Below, piece after piece: positions 10,730-23,179 of a DNA stretch of 64,000 nt. Origin of the DNA: Dryas octopetala (taxonomy: Eukaryota; Streptophyta; Magnoliopsida; Rosales; Rosaceae); NCBI GenBank assembly GCA_963921425.1, contig OY992832.1, positions 8,308,001-8,372,000 on the forward strand, in the 5' to 3' direction. A program made the position numbers and the translations under genes. The notes beneath the pieces are model-generated. The model made no database searches, was not told the DNA's origin, and saw only the letters and a list, made by a program, of their open reading frames with translations. The stretch's first letter is position 1; every line of letters starts with the position of its first letter.

Positions 10730-13700
10730 GATAGATATACATGTCAAGCTCACTTTTAACTAGTTGTAATATTTGCACACAGAATTCAACAGGGTGGTGG
10801 GACATAGCTAGGTTTGAACAATGTGTGATCTGAAGAGAAATGTTCCAAATAAATTAAAAACAAATTTCATTACAAGAAAAAAGATTGTTGGTGAGACCTG
10901 GATAGTGCTTTTATTTTCTTCTATTTGATTTGATTTGTTTGCTAGCTGCCCATCAAAACAGCGTTATATATAATGAGGGCTCAAATGTCATCTTATATAT
11001 CAACTCGATTGATAGAACAAAATTTGATGCATGAAAATTTTAGGGAGCAATGAATTGAAAATTTGCAGTAACTTTTATATGTGAAAACTTGAAATACATC
11101 GTTCACTCGCTCACTCTCTAACAACTTAAGACTTTAGATTTATTAATTGTATAACAATATTAGAGCTCTCGTTTTAAGAGGTTCTGAAATTGAAACTTGT
11201 ATCCATCATATCCGGATCGACTGCACTTAAAATGGATGTGAGTGCATATAAGGAGGAGTACTATTAGCTTATAATATATACATTGTTGACTGAGGAATTA
11301 GGACTTAAAACTTATTAGATAGATATTCATGGCAAAAAAAAAAAAAAAACTTATTAAATATAAAAAAAAATTGTTTGTTTGTTTAGGTACTCAATTGGTG
11401 CATATTAGAATTTGAGCATCAAATTAGATTAGGGGTCTACCAAAAATAAATAAAACAAAAAGTCAAATGTTTAATGAATAATCTAAATGTATAACTGTAT
11501 AAGAACAATATTTTATTTTGAGCACCGATTTCGACAAAGTTTCCACCTAGCAACTCAGGCAGTGGAAATTAGTTTAATTTCGAGTTTGAGTATATATGGA
11601 TATGTGTACAGTGTATTGATTTAGATAATGGGCAGTGAAACTTACAATCTAATTTGTGGATTCGAGTATGAATTTGTTAACACTGATCTTGAACTTGTTG
11701 AAGCTTGTTTCCTTTGTGTATGGTGAGGAGAGAGGTGGTGTAAATCGGGTGAGGTGGGGTGATGGAAATGAGTGAAGAGATGAAAGAGAAGGGACAGAAT
11801 GGGGATCCGGCCAGAAATTTTTGAGTAGGACATACTATGATTACTATCATTTTATGCTATGGTGCTATATGTATACATAATATTTATTTTAAAAATTATA
11901 AATTTTACTTGAAATAAACATACATGTTAATATTTTATGAAAAGTTATACAATACACATGATAGGTTTACCTTACTAAAAAATCTCTTAACTGGAGCCAT
12001 GAGCCTTTTTATTTTATTTTTCAGTTTTTTCTTTTAATATTCTTAATGTTTTTTATTATATTGAACCATAAGCTACGAAATTTGTTTGGACTTGATTGTG
12101 ATCAATAATAAACTTTAAAAATTTGATTAAAGAAATTAAAATTATGAGAGTAAATTTGAAACTACCAGTACTTAACTGAAACTAAGATCAAATTATGGGA
12201 ATCAAAATGATCATTGTCCTTTGCATATTATATTTGGGTTATAGTACTCGACAAAAGACACCCAACTACAAATTCAAAGCACATGCACCCTGATGCACGT
12301 TTAATCTTGTAGGGTGTTTCGTCAGCTTTTCCTTGAAAGAAAATGAGCTCTTATAGTTTGATCAAATTTGGCTGCAGGACTCAATCTTCTCAAGGATTTG
12401 TATTTTTCAATTATTAATTAATAATGGCTTAGTTACAAAAACAGCCTCCAAATTATGTCCAGTTTTACACTCTACTCATTATTTTTTTGTGACACTTTAC
12501 TCTCTAGACTATATACTGTCCAACATTTTACTCCATTCTGTACGTAAAAATAAAAAATAATATTTCATTAATTTTGCATATATGATACCTATGTGATGCA
12601 CTGATGCCACATGCATGTGACATGACCATCTATTTGAGGACATTATCGTATAGGATAAGTGTAGAGGTATATATACTCATGAAGATGAAATACCTGCAAA
12701 CAAATGGCCGGCCAGGTGATGTCATAATATGACCCGACTTGTTTTTTTTCTTCATAATATTGGAGAGTAACCAAATTTGAATATTCCTTGCCAAAAGTAA
12801 AAAAACAATCCCCCTATGTTTCAATATTTATCATTGTGTTGAGCTAACCTCTTTAAAAGCTAGAAAATTTGGAAGCATACGTTTGGAGAAGTCCACAGTT
12901 TTTTTTCTATGCATAGATGACTGGCGACTTTGGTTGGTGAGGAGTATGCATATCAGTGGAAATAAGATGAAGCCAAGTCTTGGCATCTAGGCCATGTACT
13001 GTATCAGTGCATGTAAGATGTAGCATCACTGCATGTAAAAAGTCTTTGTTCATGTCATTTGTTGGAGTCTTTGTTTGTCTTCTCTGCATGTTACCTGATG
13101 TTGTCATTTGAGGACAGGATTCTGTTTAAGTTATTATTTTGACCAATTTTATCTCATTTTGATGAAGCAAGTATCATCTTTAAAGTGTGGCCAAAAACTT
13201 ATCATCCTTAAAAGTGTATAATGGCTCAATCTCGACTAATAACTAATTTAAGCATTCAAAATGACGTTTTTTAAGTGAATTACACATAATTTAGATACTA
13301 AAAGATGAACAGAACTCTCAAATTGTACTTGAATTGCAACACCAAGTACAAGAGTATCATTGTTAAAATTGAAAGTATAGAGAGGAAAGTAAAAAATCTA
13401 ACAAACTAGATGGACCAAAACACTTTTTAAGAATCCAAAATAACCCGGCCAAGACTTGGCAAAACAACTTAACAGAATGTTTTAAAATATCTTGCAGCAT
13501 TTATAGTACGTGAAGATAAGATTACAAGCCAAGCCTTAGCATCTATTCATGGAGCAATTCACCATGTGTTTGTGAAGAGTATAACTCCTTATTCTACATG
13601 TGTGAATATTAAATTATGTAAGAGAAGAACGTATTTGACCATTCAAAATTGACGACTTTTGGTTTTGGCGTGCTGATTCCGGGGTTACCCAAATTAACAA

Positions 13701-13741
13701 TAATGCAGTTTATTTGGACTTTACACAGTGGAATCTGGCCC
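10730..13741 (+). repeat. CYP array spacer, second repeat unit
   Basis: The 3' flank and spacer between copies 1 and 2. It matches the spacer 15625-19910 almost base for base apart from the insertion there. It contains no convincing gene. A short A-tailed insertion (11322-11348) is flanked by near-identical 12-bp repeats (11310-11321 and 11349-11360). Confidence 0.85.
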
Positions 13742-13749
13742 TTTATAAA
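13742..13749 (+). promoter_or_regulatory. TATA box of CYP716 copy 2
   Basis: TTTATAAA about 110 bases upstream of the start at 13857. The leader is longer than in copy 1 because it contains extra sequence (cagttggagtctttgagaga) that copy 1 lacks. Confidence 0.65.
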
Positions 13750-13856
13750 CCCACTTCCCAAGCTGCCTAAACATCATCACTGCTAGCTTTGCCTACTATA
13801 AACAATCTCAGCTCACAAACAGTTGGAGTCTTTGAGAGAACTGATCAGCACCAAAA

Positions 13857-15540
13857 ATGGAAACCCTTTACCTTGCTCTATCTTTGGGTGCTGCTCTTTT
13901 GGCCCTTACCATCTTTGCATTCAAGGGCAAATCCGATGATGACAAGAACCTCCCACCAGGGAGCATGGGGTGGCCTATTGTGGGTGAGACTCTGGAGTTC
14001 CTGTTTGGGAAGCCAGAAAATTTTGTGTTCAAGAGGATGAGGAGGTACTCCCCTGACATCTTCAAGACCAAGATTCTTGGAGAGAAAACTGCTGTCATAT
14101 GCGGTCCTAACGGCCACAAATTTCTCTTCTCCAATGAGCAGAAGTACTTCACCGCATTCCGTCCACACTCAATGCAGAAGATGTTTCGATCATACAAGGT
14201 GGCTGCAGCTGCTTCTGCTCCTCCTGCAGCACAGCCTGCCCGCGACGAAGAGGCCAAAGTGCTCCGGTCACCGGGGTTTTTGAAGCCGGAGGCATTGGTG
14301 AGGTACTTGGGCAAAATGGACTCAATCACCCAGGAACAGATGAGAACCTATTGGGAAGGCAAAGATGAGGTCAAGGTCTACCCTCTGGCCAAGACCCTCA
14401 CTCTAAGTCTTGCCTGCAGATTCTTCTTGGGGATTGATGAGCCTGAGAGAATCGCAAGGCTTGTGAGCCATTTTGATGATGTTACTGTGGGGATGCACTC
14501 ACTTATTGTGAACTTCCCAGGAACAATTTTCCACAAGGCAACCAAAGCAGCAGATGCAATCCGCAAGGAGTTGAAGATTGTGATTCAGGAGAAGAAGGCT
14601 GCGATGGCATCAGGAGCACCTATGCATGACATACTGTCACATATGATTGTGGCTAGTGACCCATCTGGCAAACACATGCCTGAGGCTGAGGTTGCTGACA
14701 AGATCATGGGATTGTTGACTGCAGGGTACAGCACTGTGGCTACTGCCATGACTTTCTTCATGAAATATGTTGGAGAAAGTCCAGATATATATGCCAAGGT
14801 CCTAGCTGGTAAATTCCTCAACTTACTCTTTGTATCTTATCAATAGTTTCATATCGGATATCCCAATTCATTGATTTGGCTAATATCTGCAATTGGAGTT
14901 TTTTTGTTTCTATCTGCTAACATTTGAGTTGTCTTTTGAAAATCAGAGCAAAAGGAGATAGCAGACTCAAAGAAGCCTGGAGAACTATTGGAATGGGAAG
15001 ACATAAGCAAAATGAAGTTTTCATGGAATGTATTGTATGAGGTGATGAGATTCACACCACCACTTCAGGGGACATTCAGAGAGGCCTTGACTGATTTCAC
15101 CTATGCTGGTTACACCATTCCAAAGGGCTGGAAGGTATGTGACACTCATATGATCACAATTATATAATAAAAGTTGATGTTCACCTTTGTGAGTATATTT
15201 TGTTGATTGAAACTAAGTTTCTTTTATCATCTTCTTTGTGCAGGTATATTGGACTGTTAGTACAACAAACATGAACCCAGAGTACTTTCCCAACCCAGAA
15301 AAGTTTGACCCATCAAGATACGATGACTTAAATGCATTCCCAGCTTTCACATTTGTTCCATTTGGAGGAGGACCTAGAATGTGCCCTGGGAAAGAGTATG
15401 CAAGGCTTGCAATACTCACATTTGTCCACAATGTGGTGAAGAGGTTCGATTGGGAAGTGTTGTTTCCTAAGGAGAAGATCACAGGTGACATGATGCCAAC
15501 ACCAGAGAAAGGCCTTCCAATTCGCCTCAGACGTCACTAA
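13857..15540 (+). CDS. CYP716: CYP716-type cytochrome P450, copy 2
   Basis: Exons 13857-14808, 14947-15134 and 15244-15540 give 478 residues. All P450 landmarks are as in copy 1: LPPG, AGYST, EVMR, FDPSRY and the [10 protein letters not shown] heme loop. Intron positions and phases are identical to copies 1 and 3. Private changes are Arg308Ser, Tyr342Phe and Glu449Asp, none in a catalytic motif. The gene looks intact and probably encodes an active enzyme with the same substrate class as its sisters. The promoter is nearly identical to that of copy 3 but differs clearly from that of copy 1, so expression may differ between copies. Confidence 0.93.
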
Positions 15541-16554
15541 GCATCGCCACTATCATGAAATTTTCTCTGTTTTAGAATACTCCTCCACTGCCTATCACAG
15601 CAAGAGTGGGGACGGTCACACCAGATAGATATACATGTCAAGCTCACTTTTAACTAGTTGTAATATTTGCACACAGAATGCAACAGGGTGGTGAGACATA
15701 GCTAGGTTTGAACAATGTGTGATCTGAAGAGAAATGTTCCATATAAATTAAAAACAAATTTCATTACAAGAAAAAAAGATTGTTGGTGAGACCTGGATAG
15801 TGCTTTTATTTTCTTCTATTTGATTTGATTTGTTTGCTAGCTGCCCATCAAAACAGCGTTATATATAATGAGGGCTTAAATTTCATCTTATATATCAACT
15901 CGATTGATAGAACAAAATTTGATGCATGAAAATTTTAGGGAGCAATGAATTGAAAATTTGCAGTAACTTTTATATGTGAAAACTTGAAATACATCGTTCA
16001 CTCGCTCACTCTCTAACAACTTAAGACTTTAGATTTATTAATTGTGTAACAATATTAGAGCTCTCGTTTTAAGAGGTTCTGAAATTGAAACTTGTATCCA
16101 TCATATCCGGATCGATTGCACTTAAAATGGATGTGAGTGCATATAAGGAGGAGTACTATTATCTTATAATATATACATTGTTGACTGAGGAATTAGGACT
16201 TAAAACTTATTAGATAGATATTCATGGCAAAAAAAAAACACTTATTAGATATAAAAAAAAAAAAAAAAAAGGTAATTTTGCTCACCTCCTTTAACTAGGG
16301 TGTATACTCACCTTCCTTCTTAAATCATGACATTTATTTAAAAAATTAACATTAAGTTAACATATTGTATATTTAATTATTTTTTATTTTTTTTACACAA
16401 AACTCTCTCACATTCTCTATTTCTCCTCTCTCTCTCCCGGACACCTTTCTCCTCTAGCCTCTCTCATCTCTCTTGATCTCCCCTGCCGCCGCCACCCCCC
16501 AGCCCCTCTCACCTCTCTGCATTTCTCTCTCTGCCTCCGGCATATATGGACCTT

Positions 16555-16790
16555 CTTCACCACGCTCTCTCCAATGGACAACTTCCCATGATTGTGGCAA
16601 CCTGCCAGGAGGGCAACCCAAACAGCAATCCCAGGTTCAGTGCTCACTCATGGAATCTATTAGCTCACGAGCTTCTTCAACTCGTCCAGCACGAGCCAAT
16701 AGCTCAACCATACAAGCATAATGTTTCTTCCCTGGAGGATCTTGTACTTGTCAACCATGATATCGAACCAATACCATATTTCATATATGT
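16555..16790 (-). pseudogene. Captured pentatricopeptide-repeat (PPR) gene fragment, E-motif region
   Basis: Read on the minus strand, one frame gives HYACMVELLARAGRVEEA followed by RELIDSMS. After a one-base shift the next frame gives EPGIAVWVALLAGCHNHGK and IGESVVKKV. This is the standard last-PPR plus E-domain pattern of plant organelle RNA-editing factors. The frame is broken near 16650 and again upstream, there is no start, and it lies inside a transposon, so it is a captured, decayed exon piece. Confidence 0.75.
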
Positions 16791-16850
16791 TTCATCTATG
16801 GAACCCATCTAATCAAAGAAAGCACCAGCATAAGGAAGGGATCCACATTT

Positions 16851-17185
16851 AGGGGTGTCCCCAACTTAGATTTCATTGGATTTTAAAAGTCCAATGAAAT
16901 CTGGGTGTCCCCAACTTATATTTTAATGGATTCATATGAAATTTAGGTGTCCCCAACTCAGATTTTAATGGATTCTAACGAAATTCAGGTGTCCTCAAAA
17001 AGTCATGGATTTTATTAAGTGAATGATTTTAATGGATTTAGATAAATTTAGATAGATTTGAATGCATTTTTTACACATAACAAATTTCATGAGAATTTCA
17101 CCCAATTCTTTTGGATTTTGATGGATTCTATGGATTTTAAAATCCATTAAACTTCTTTAAAATCTGAGTTTGGGACATCCCCAGA
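16851..17185. mobile_element. Nested MITE, hAT-like
   Basis: Starts aggggtgtccccaac and ends with the approximate inverse (gtttgggacatccccaga). Internal repeats of gtgtccccaact and aatggattt occur in both orientations. Flanks ccacattt and ccacatgt match at seven of eight bases, fitting an 8-bp hAT target duplication. Nested in the PPR-carrying element. Confidence 0.6.
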
Positions 17186-17401
17186 CCACATGTCAATGAC
17201 TGCAGTACCCAAAACTTTATCAAAATCAAGCCTTCTCAAAATATAGCCAGCCCAATTTTAACGATCCAAAATCTGTGGGATTTTGGGGGGTTTCGGTGGG
17301 AGGAGGCTGGGGGTGGGATTTTGGGGATATTGGCTGGGGACGGTGGTTGCTGGAGGCAGAGAGAGAAATGCAGATAGGTGAGAGGAGAGAGGTGAGTCAA
17401 G

Positions 17402-17432
<31 letters not shown>

Positions 17433-19910
17433 GTAAAAAAAATAAAAAATAAATAAATATGCAATATGTTAACTAAGGGTTAATATTTTAAATAGATGTC
17501 ATGATTTGAGAAGAGATGTGAGCATACACTTTAATTAAAGGAGGTGAGCAAAATTGCTCTCTAAACAAAAATTGTTTGTTTGTTTAAGTACTTAATTGGT
17601 GCATATTAGAATTTGAGCATCAAATTAGATTAGGGGTCTACCAAAAATAAATAAAACAAAAAGTCAAATGTTTAATGAGTAATATGAATGTATAACTGTA
17701 TAAGAACAGTATTTTATTTTGAGCACCGATTTCGACAAAGTTTCCACCTAGCAACTCAGGCAGTGGAAATTAGTTTAATTTCGAGTTTGAGTATATATGG
17801 ATATGTGTACAGTGTATTGATTTAGATAATGGGCAGTGAAACTTACAATCTAATTTGTGGATTCGAGTATGAATTTGTTAACACTGATCTTGAACTTGTT
17901 GAAGCTTGTTTCCTTTGTGTATGGTGAGGAGAGAGGTGGTTTAAATCGGGTGAGGTGGGGTGATGGAAATGAGTGAAGAGATGAAAGAGAAGGGACAGAA
18001 TGGGGATCCGGCCAGAAATTTTTGAGTAGGACATACTATCATTTTATGCTATGGTGCTATATGTATACATAATATTTATTTTAAAAATTATAAACTTTAC
18101 TAGAAATAAACATACATGTTAATATTTTATTGAAAGTTATACCTTACTAAAAAATCTCTTAACTGGAGCCATGAGTCTTTTTATTTTATTTTTCAGTTTT
18201 TTATTTTAATATTCTTAATGTTTTTTATTGTATTGAACCATAAGTTACGAAAACTCGTTTGGACTTGATTGTGATCAATAATAAACTTTAAAAATTTGAT
18301 TAAAGAAATTAAAATTATGAGAGTAAATTTGAAACTACGAGTACTTAACTGAAACTAAGATCAAATTATGGGAATCAAAATGATCATTGTCCTTTGCATA
18401 TTATATTTGGGTTATAGTACTCGACAAAAGACACCCAACTACAAATTCAAAGCACATGCACCCTGATGCACGTTTAATCTTGTAGGGTGTTTCGTCAGCT
18501 TTTCCTTGAAAGAAAATGAGCTCTTATAGTTTGATCAAATTTGGCTGCAGGACTCAATCTTCTCAAGGATTTGTATTTTTCAATTATTAATTAATAATGG
18601 CTTAGTTACAAAAACAGCCTCCAAATTATGTCCAGTTTTACACTCTACTCATTAATTTTTTGTGACATTTTTCTCTCTAGACTATATACCGTCCAACATT
18701 TTACTCCATTCTGTACGTAAAACTAAAATATAATATTTCATTAATTTTGCATATATGATACCTATGTGATGCACTGATGCCACATGCATGTGACATGACC
18801 ATCTATTTGAGGACATTATCGTATAGGATAAGTGTAGAGGTATATATACTCATGAAGATGAAATACCTGAAAACAAATGGCCGGCCACGTGATGTCATAA
18901 TATGACCCGACTTGTTTTTTTTCTTCATAATATTGGAGAGTAACCAAATTTGAATATTCCTTGCCCAAAGTAAAAAAACAATCCCCCTATGTTTCAATAT
19001 TTATCATTGTGTTCAGCTAACCTCTTTAAAAGCTAGAAAATTTGGAAGCATACGTTTGGAGAAGTCCACAGTTTTCTTTCTATGCATAGATGACTGGCGA
19101 CTTTGGTTGGTGAGGAGTATACATATCAGTGGAAATAAGATGAAGCCAAGTCTTGGCATCTAGGCCATGTACTGTATCAGTGCATGTAAGATGTAGAATC
19201 ACTGCATGAAAAAGTCTTTGTTCATGTCATTTGTTGGAGTCTTTGTTTGTCTTCTCTGCATGTTACCTGATGTTGTCATTTGAGGACAGGATTCTGTTTA
19301 AGTTATTATTTTGACCAATTTTATCTCATATTGATGAAGCAAGTATCATCTTTAAAGTGTGGCCAAAAACTTATCATCCTTAAAAGTGTATAATGGCTCA
19401 ATCTCGACTAATAACTAATTTAAGCATTCAAAATGACGTTTTTTAAGTGAATTACACATAATTTAGTTACTAAAAGATGAACAGAACTCTCAAATTGTAC
19501 TTGAATTGCAACACCAAGTACAAGAGTATCATTGTTAAAATTGAAAGTATAGAGAGGAAAGTAAAAAATCTAACAAACTAGATGGACCAAAACACTTTTT
19601 AAGAATCCAAAATAAACCCGGCCAAGACTTGGCAAAACAACTTAACAGATTGTTTTAAAATATCTTGCAGCATTTATAGTGAAGACAAGATTACAAGCCA
19701 AGCCTTAGCATCTATTCATGGAGCAATTCACCATGTGTTTGTGAAGAGTATAACTCCTTATTCTACATGTATGAATATTAAATTATGTAAGAGAAGAACC
19801 TATTTGACCATTCAAAATTGACGACTTTTGGTTTTGGCGTGCTGATTCCGGGGTTACCCAAATTAACAATAATGCAGTTCATTTGGACTTGACACAGTGG
19901 AATCTGGCCC

Positions 19911-19918
19911 TTTATAAA
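19911..19918 (+). promoter_or_regulatory. TATA box of CYP716 copy 3
   Basis: TTTATAAA about 110 bases upstream of the start at 20026, in a leader nearly identical to that of copy 2. Confidence 0.65.
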
Positions 19919-20025
19919 CCCACTTTCCAAGCTGCCTAAACATCATCACTGCTAGCTTTGCCTACTATAAACAATCTCAGCTCACAAACAGTTGGAGTCT
20001 TTGAGAGAACTGATCAGCACCAAAA

Positions 20026-21713
20026 ATGGAAACCCTTTACCTTGCTCTATCTTTGGGTGCTGCTCTTTTGGCCCTTACCATCTTTGCATTCAAGGGCAAA
20101 TCCGATGATGACAAGAACCTCCCACCAGGGAGCATGGGGTGGCCTATTGTGGGTGAGACTCTGGAGTTCCTGTTTGGGAAGCCAGAAAATTTTGTGTTCA
20201 AGAGGATGAGGAGGTACTCCCCTGACATCTTCAAGACCAAGATTCTTGGAGAGAAAACTGCTGTCATATGTGGTCCTAACGGCCACAAATTTCTCTTCTC
20301 CAATGAGCAGAAGTACTTCACCGCATTCCGTCCACACTCAATGCAGAAGATGTTTCGATCATACAAGGTGGCTGCAGCTGCTTCTGCTCCTCCTGCAGCA
20401 CAGCCTGCCCGCGACGAAGAGGCCAAAGTGCTCCGGTCACCGGGGTTTTTGAAGCCGGAGGCATTGGTGAGGTACTTGGGCAAAATGGACTCAATCACCC
20501 AGGAACAGATGAGAACCTATTGGGAAGGCAAAGATGAGGTCAAGGTCTACCCTCTGGCCAAGACCCTCACTCTAAGTCTTGCCTGCAGATTCTTCTTGGG
20601 GATTGATGAGCCTGAGAGAATCGCAAGGCTTGTGAGCCATTTTGATGATGTTACTGTGGGGATGCACTCACTTATTGTGAACTTCCCAGGAACAATTTTC
20701 CACAAGGCAACCAAAGCAGCAGATGCAATCCGCAAGGAGTTGAAGATTGTGATTCAGGAGAAGAAGGCTGCAATGGCATCAGGAGCACCTATGCATGACA
20801 TACTGTCACATATGATTGTGGCAAGTGACCCATCTGGCAAACACATGCCTGAGGCTGAGGTTGCTGACAAGATCATGGGATTGTTGACTGCAGGGTATAG
20901 TACTGTGGCTACTGCCATGACTTTCTTCATGAAGTATGTTGGAGAAAGGCCAGATATATATGCCAAGGTCCTAGCTGGTAAATTCCTCAACTTACTCTTT
21001 GTAGCTTATCAATAGTTTCATATCTGATATCCCAATTCATTGATTTGGCTAATACCAAATTGCAATTGGAGTTTTTTGGTTTCCATCTGCTAACATTTGA
21101 GTTGTCTTTTGAAAATCAGAGCAAAAGGAGATAGCAGACTCAAAGAAGCCTGGAGAACAATTGGAATGGGAAGACATAAGCAAAATGAAGTACTCATGGA
21201 ATGTATTGTATGAGGTGATGAGATTCACACCACCACTTCAGGGGACATTCAGAGAGGCCTTGACTGATTTCACCTATGCTGGTTACACCATTCCAAAGGG
21301 CTGGAAGGTATGTGACACTCATATGATCACAATCTTATAATAAAAGTTGATGTTCACCTTTGTGAGTATATTTTGTTGATTGAAACTAAGTTTCTTTTAT
21401 CATCTTCTTTGTGCAGGTATATTGGACTGTCAGTACAACAAACATGAACCCAGAGTACTTTCCCAACCCAGAAAAGTTTGACCCATCAAGATACGATGAC
21501 TTAAATGCATTCCCAGCTTTCACATTTGTTCCATTTGGAGGAGGACCTAGAATGTGCCCTGGGAAAGAGTATGCAAGGCTTGCAATACTCACATTTGTCC
21601 ACAATGTGGTGAAGAGGTTTGAATGGGAAGTGTTGTTTCCTAAGGAAAAGATCACAGGTGACATGATGCCAACACCAGAGAAGGGCCTTCCAGTTCGCCT
21701 CAGACGTCACTAA
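20026..21713 (+). CDS. CYP716: CYP716-type cytochrome P450, copy 3
   Basis: Exons 20026-20977, 21120-21307 and 21417-21713 give 478 residues with the same anchor, LPPG hinge, AGYST I-helix, EVMR, FDPSRY and cysteine heme loop as copies 1 and 2. Private changes are Leu331Gln and Ile473Val; it shares Val148 and Arg198 with copy 2 but Arg308 with copy 1. The 3' flank departs from the other copies at about 21760, marking the right edge of the repeat array. Intact; likely an ER monooxygenase of triterpenoid or related metabolism, substrate unknown. Confidence 0.93.
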
Positions 21714-21759
21714 GCATACTCCTCCCACTGCCCCGTCACAGCAAGAGTGGTTGGTCACA

Positions 21760-23179
21760 CCAAAGAGCCTCCCTCTTTTTCTTTTTCTTTTTTAATTTCG
21801 ATTTTGCTGTTTAATTATGTAATGAATTAATGATGAAAGTGAAATTGCAATGTCATGTCATTACCTCAAAATTAAACTAATTAACCCATTTTCTATTTGT
21901 ATTGTTCTTTACTGTGAAATTTAAAGAGATAATAAATATATATATATATATGCTGAGATTCATTGCTGTTATATTTGGTGACTTGGCCACCATTTTGTGC
22001 AAGCTTTCTGCAGAACTTGATTAGAATAATAAATACTGTATCTTCAACTACAACTGGAAAAGCTATTTTTTTCCCCTGAATTAAATAGAAGTCTAAAAGA
22101 CTCTTGTTGAAACTACTATTCTATTCCTAAAAAGTAAAAACCCATTTCCAAACAATAGTAGTTGCCATTGTTGGCCTTCTAAAGTTGACTCAGTTTAAAT
22201 ATTGACTGACACAGGACTGAGACATTGTTTTCCAAGTTGGTAGTATAAGAAAATAGAAAGAAAACAAATGGTGGCAGCCCATGGACCAATAATTGTAAGG
22301 TGGGACTTGGGAATCACAAAAAATGGTGCAAGTAAAGACAAATAATCAAATATGAAGCTATGAACGAACAACTTTGTTACTGTAAGGAGTGCTTAATCAC
22401 TTATAGAGTTCACTAGTTCAGTTACAGAGTTACTGACTTACTGCATCAAATTGGCGTGGAAAGCAAAACAGGAGGAAATGCGCATTCACTAAAGATGTCA
22501 GTAAGGAAACCTTGGGCTTAAAGAGAGACATAAAGACTAAGAAAACTGATGAAGAAACGACAGTTTATGTGGCAGGAGTTGTCGAAAAGTAAATAACAGA
22601 ACTGAATAACTGATGCAAATGATGACATGCAAAAAAGTAGATTGGAAGAGAGCAGAGGGGCCTGAGAAACAGAGGCTGAATTTCATTTATTTTCTTTACA
22701 GCAGTTTATCTTATAGAACCATCGTGGCTTCTTCTATCATGGGATTCTAATCCCTTAGCTATGGTTAAGTGGAAGCCATTTTCTGATTATTCAATGAATT
22801 AATTGTTTAGTTTATTTAATTCTCAGATCTGATGCATGTGCAATATTCTGGTATTGTACTGTAGCAGCTGGGCTGTGTTATCACGCTAAAATAAAAAACC
22901 CTGAAAAAAAAAAAAACAATATGATCGATTAAGTACAAAAATACAATAATAAACTCATATATTACCAATAACCATAAAAAAATAAATATCTAAATGATGT
23001 TATGCGATTTGAGTTATGTAGCATTTGATTTAATAATAGAATAGAAGTGAAGAAAAAATATAATTACAAACAACAAATATGCTCAACACATTGGTATTCT
23101 ACAACTTATATTGAATTTTTTTTTTTTTTTTTTTCAAAAGTTTGTCTTAGTCCCTTCTACGTTCTGCCTCTGAACAGGA
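21760..23179. other. Intergenic DNA downstream of the CYP array
   Basis: AT-rich, with a short TA repeat (about 21938-21951). No gene-like pattern. It separates the P450 array from the convergently oriented VPS2 gene. Confidence 0.5.

Larger units (their letters stand above)
16271..17560. mobile_element. Long-TIR transposon carrying a PPR gene fragment (Pack-MULE-like)
   Basis: Absent from the matching spacer of the preceding unit, so its limits are defined by comparison. Terminal inverted repeats of about 140 bp (16271-16410 and about 17420-17560) both begin with AATTTTGCTCACCTCC and continue through a shared atcatgacat and acacaaaactctctc. No transposase. The interior carries a minus-strand PPR-gene fragment (about 16555-16790) and a nested MITE (16851-17185). 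The target-site duplication cannot be defined because the left flank is a long A run. Confidence 0.85.
15625..19910 (+). repeat. CYP array spacer, third repeat unit
   Basis: Near-identical to the spacer at 10730-13741, interrupted by the transposon at about 16271-17560. That insertion accounts for the larger distance between copies 2 and 3 (6169 bp start to start) than between copies 1 and 2 (4898 bp). The short A-tailed insertion seen in the previous spacer is present here too, with an exact 12-bp duplication acttattagata (16205-16216 and 16240-16251). Confidence 0.88.

Noticed and set aside
13789..14040. Open frame beginning upstream of CYP716 copy 2 (same at 19958 for copy 3)
   Set aside because: It overlaps the P450 start in another frame and is not open in the leader of copy 1; treated as a shadow or at most an upstream ORF.
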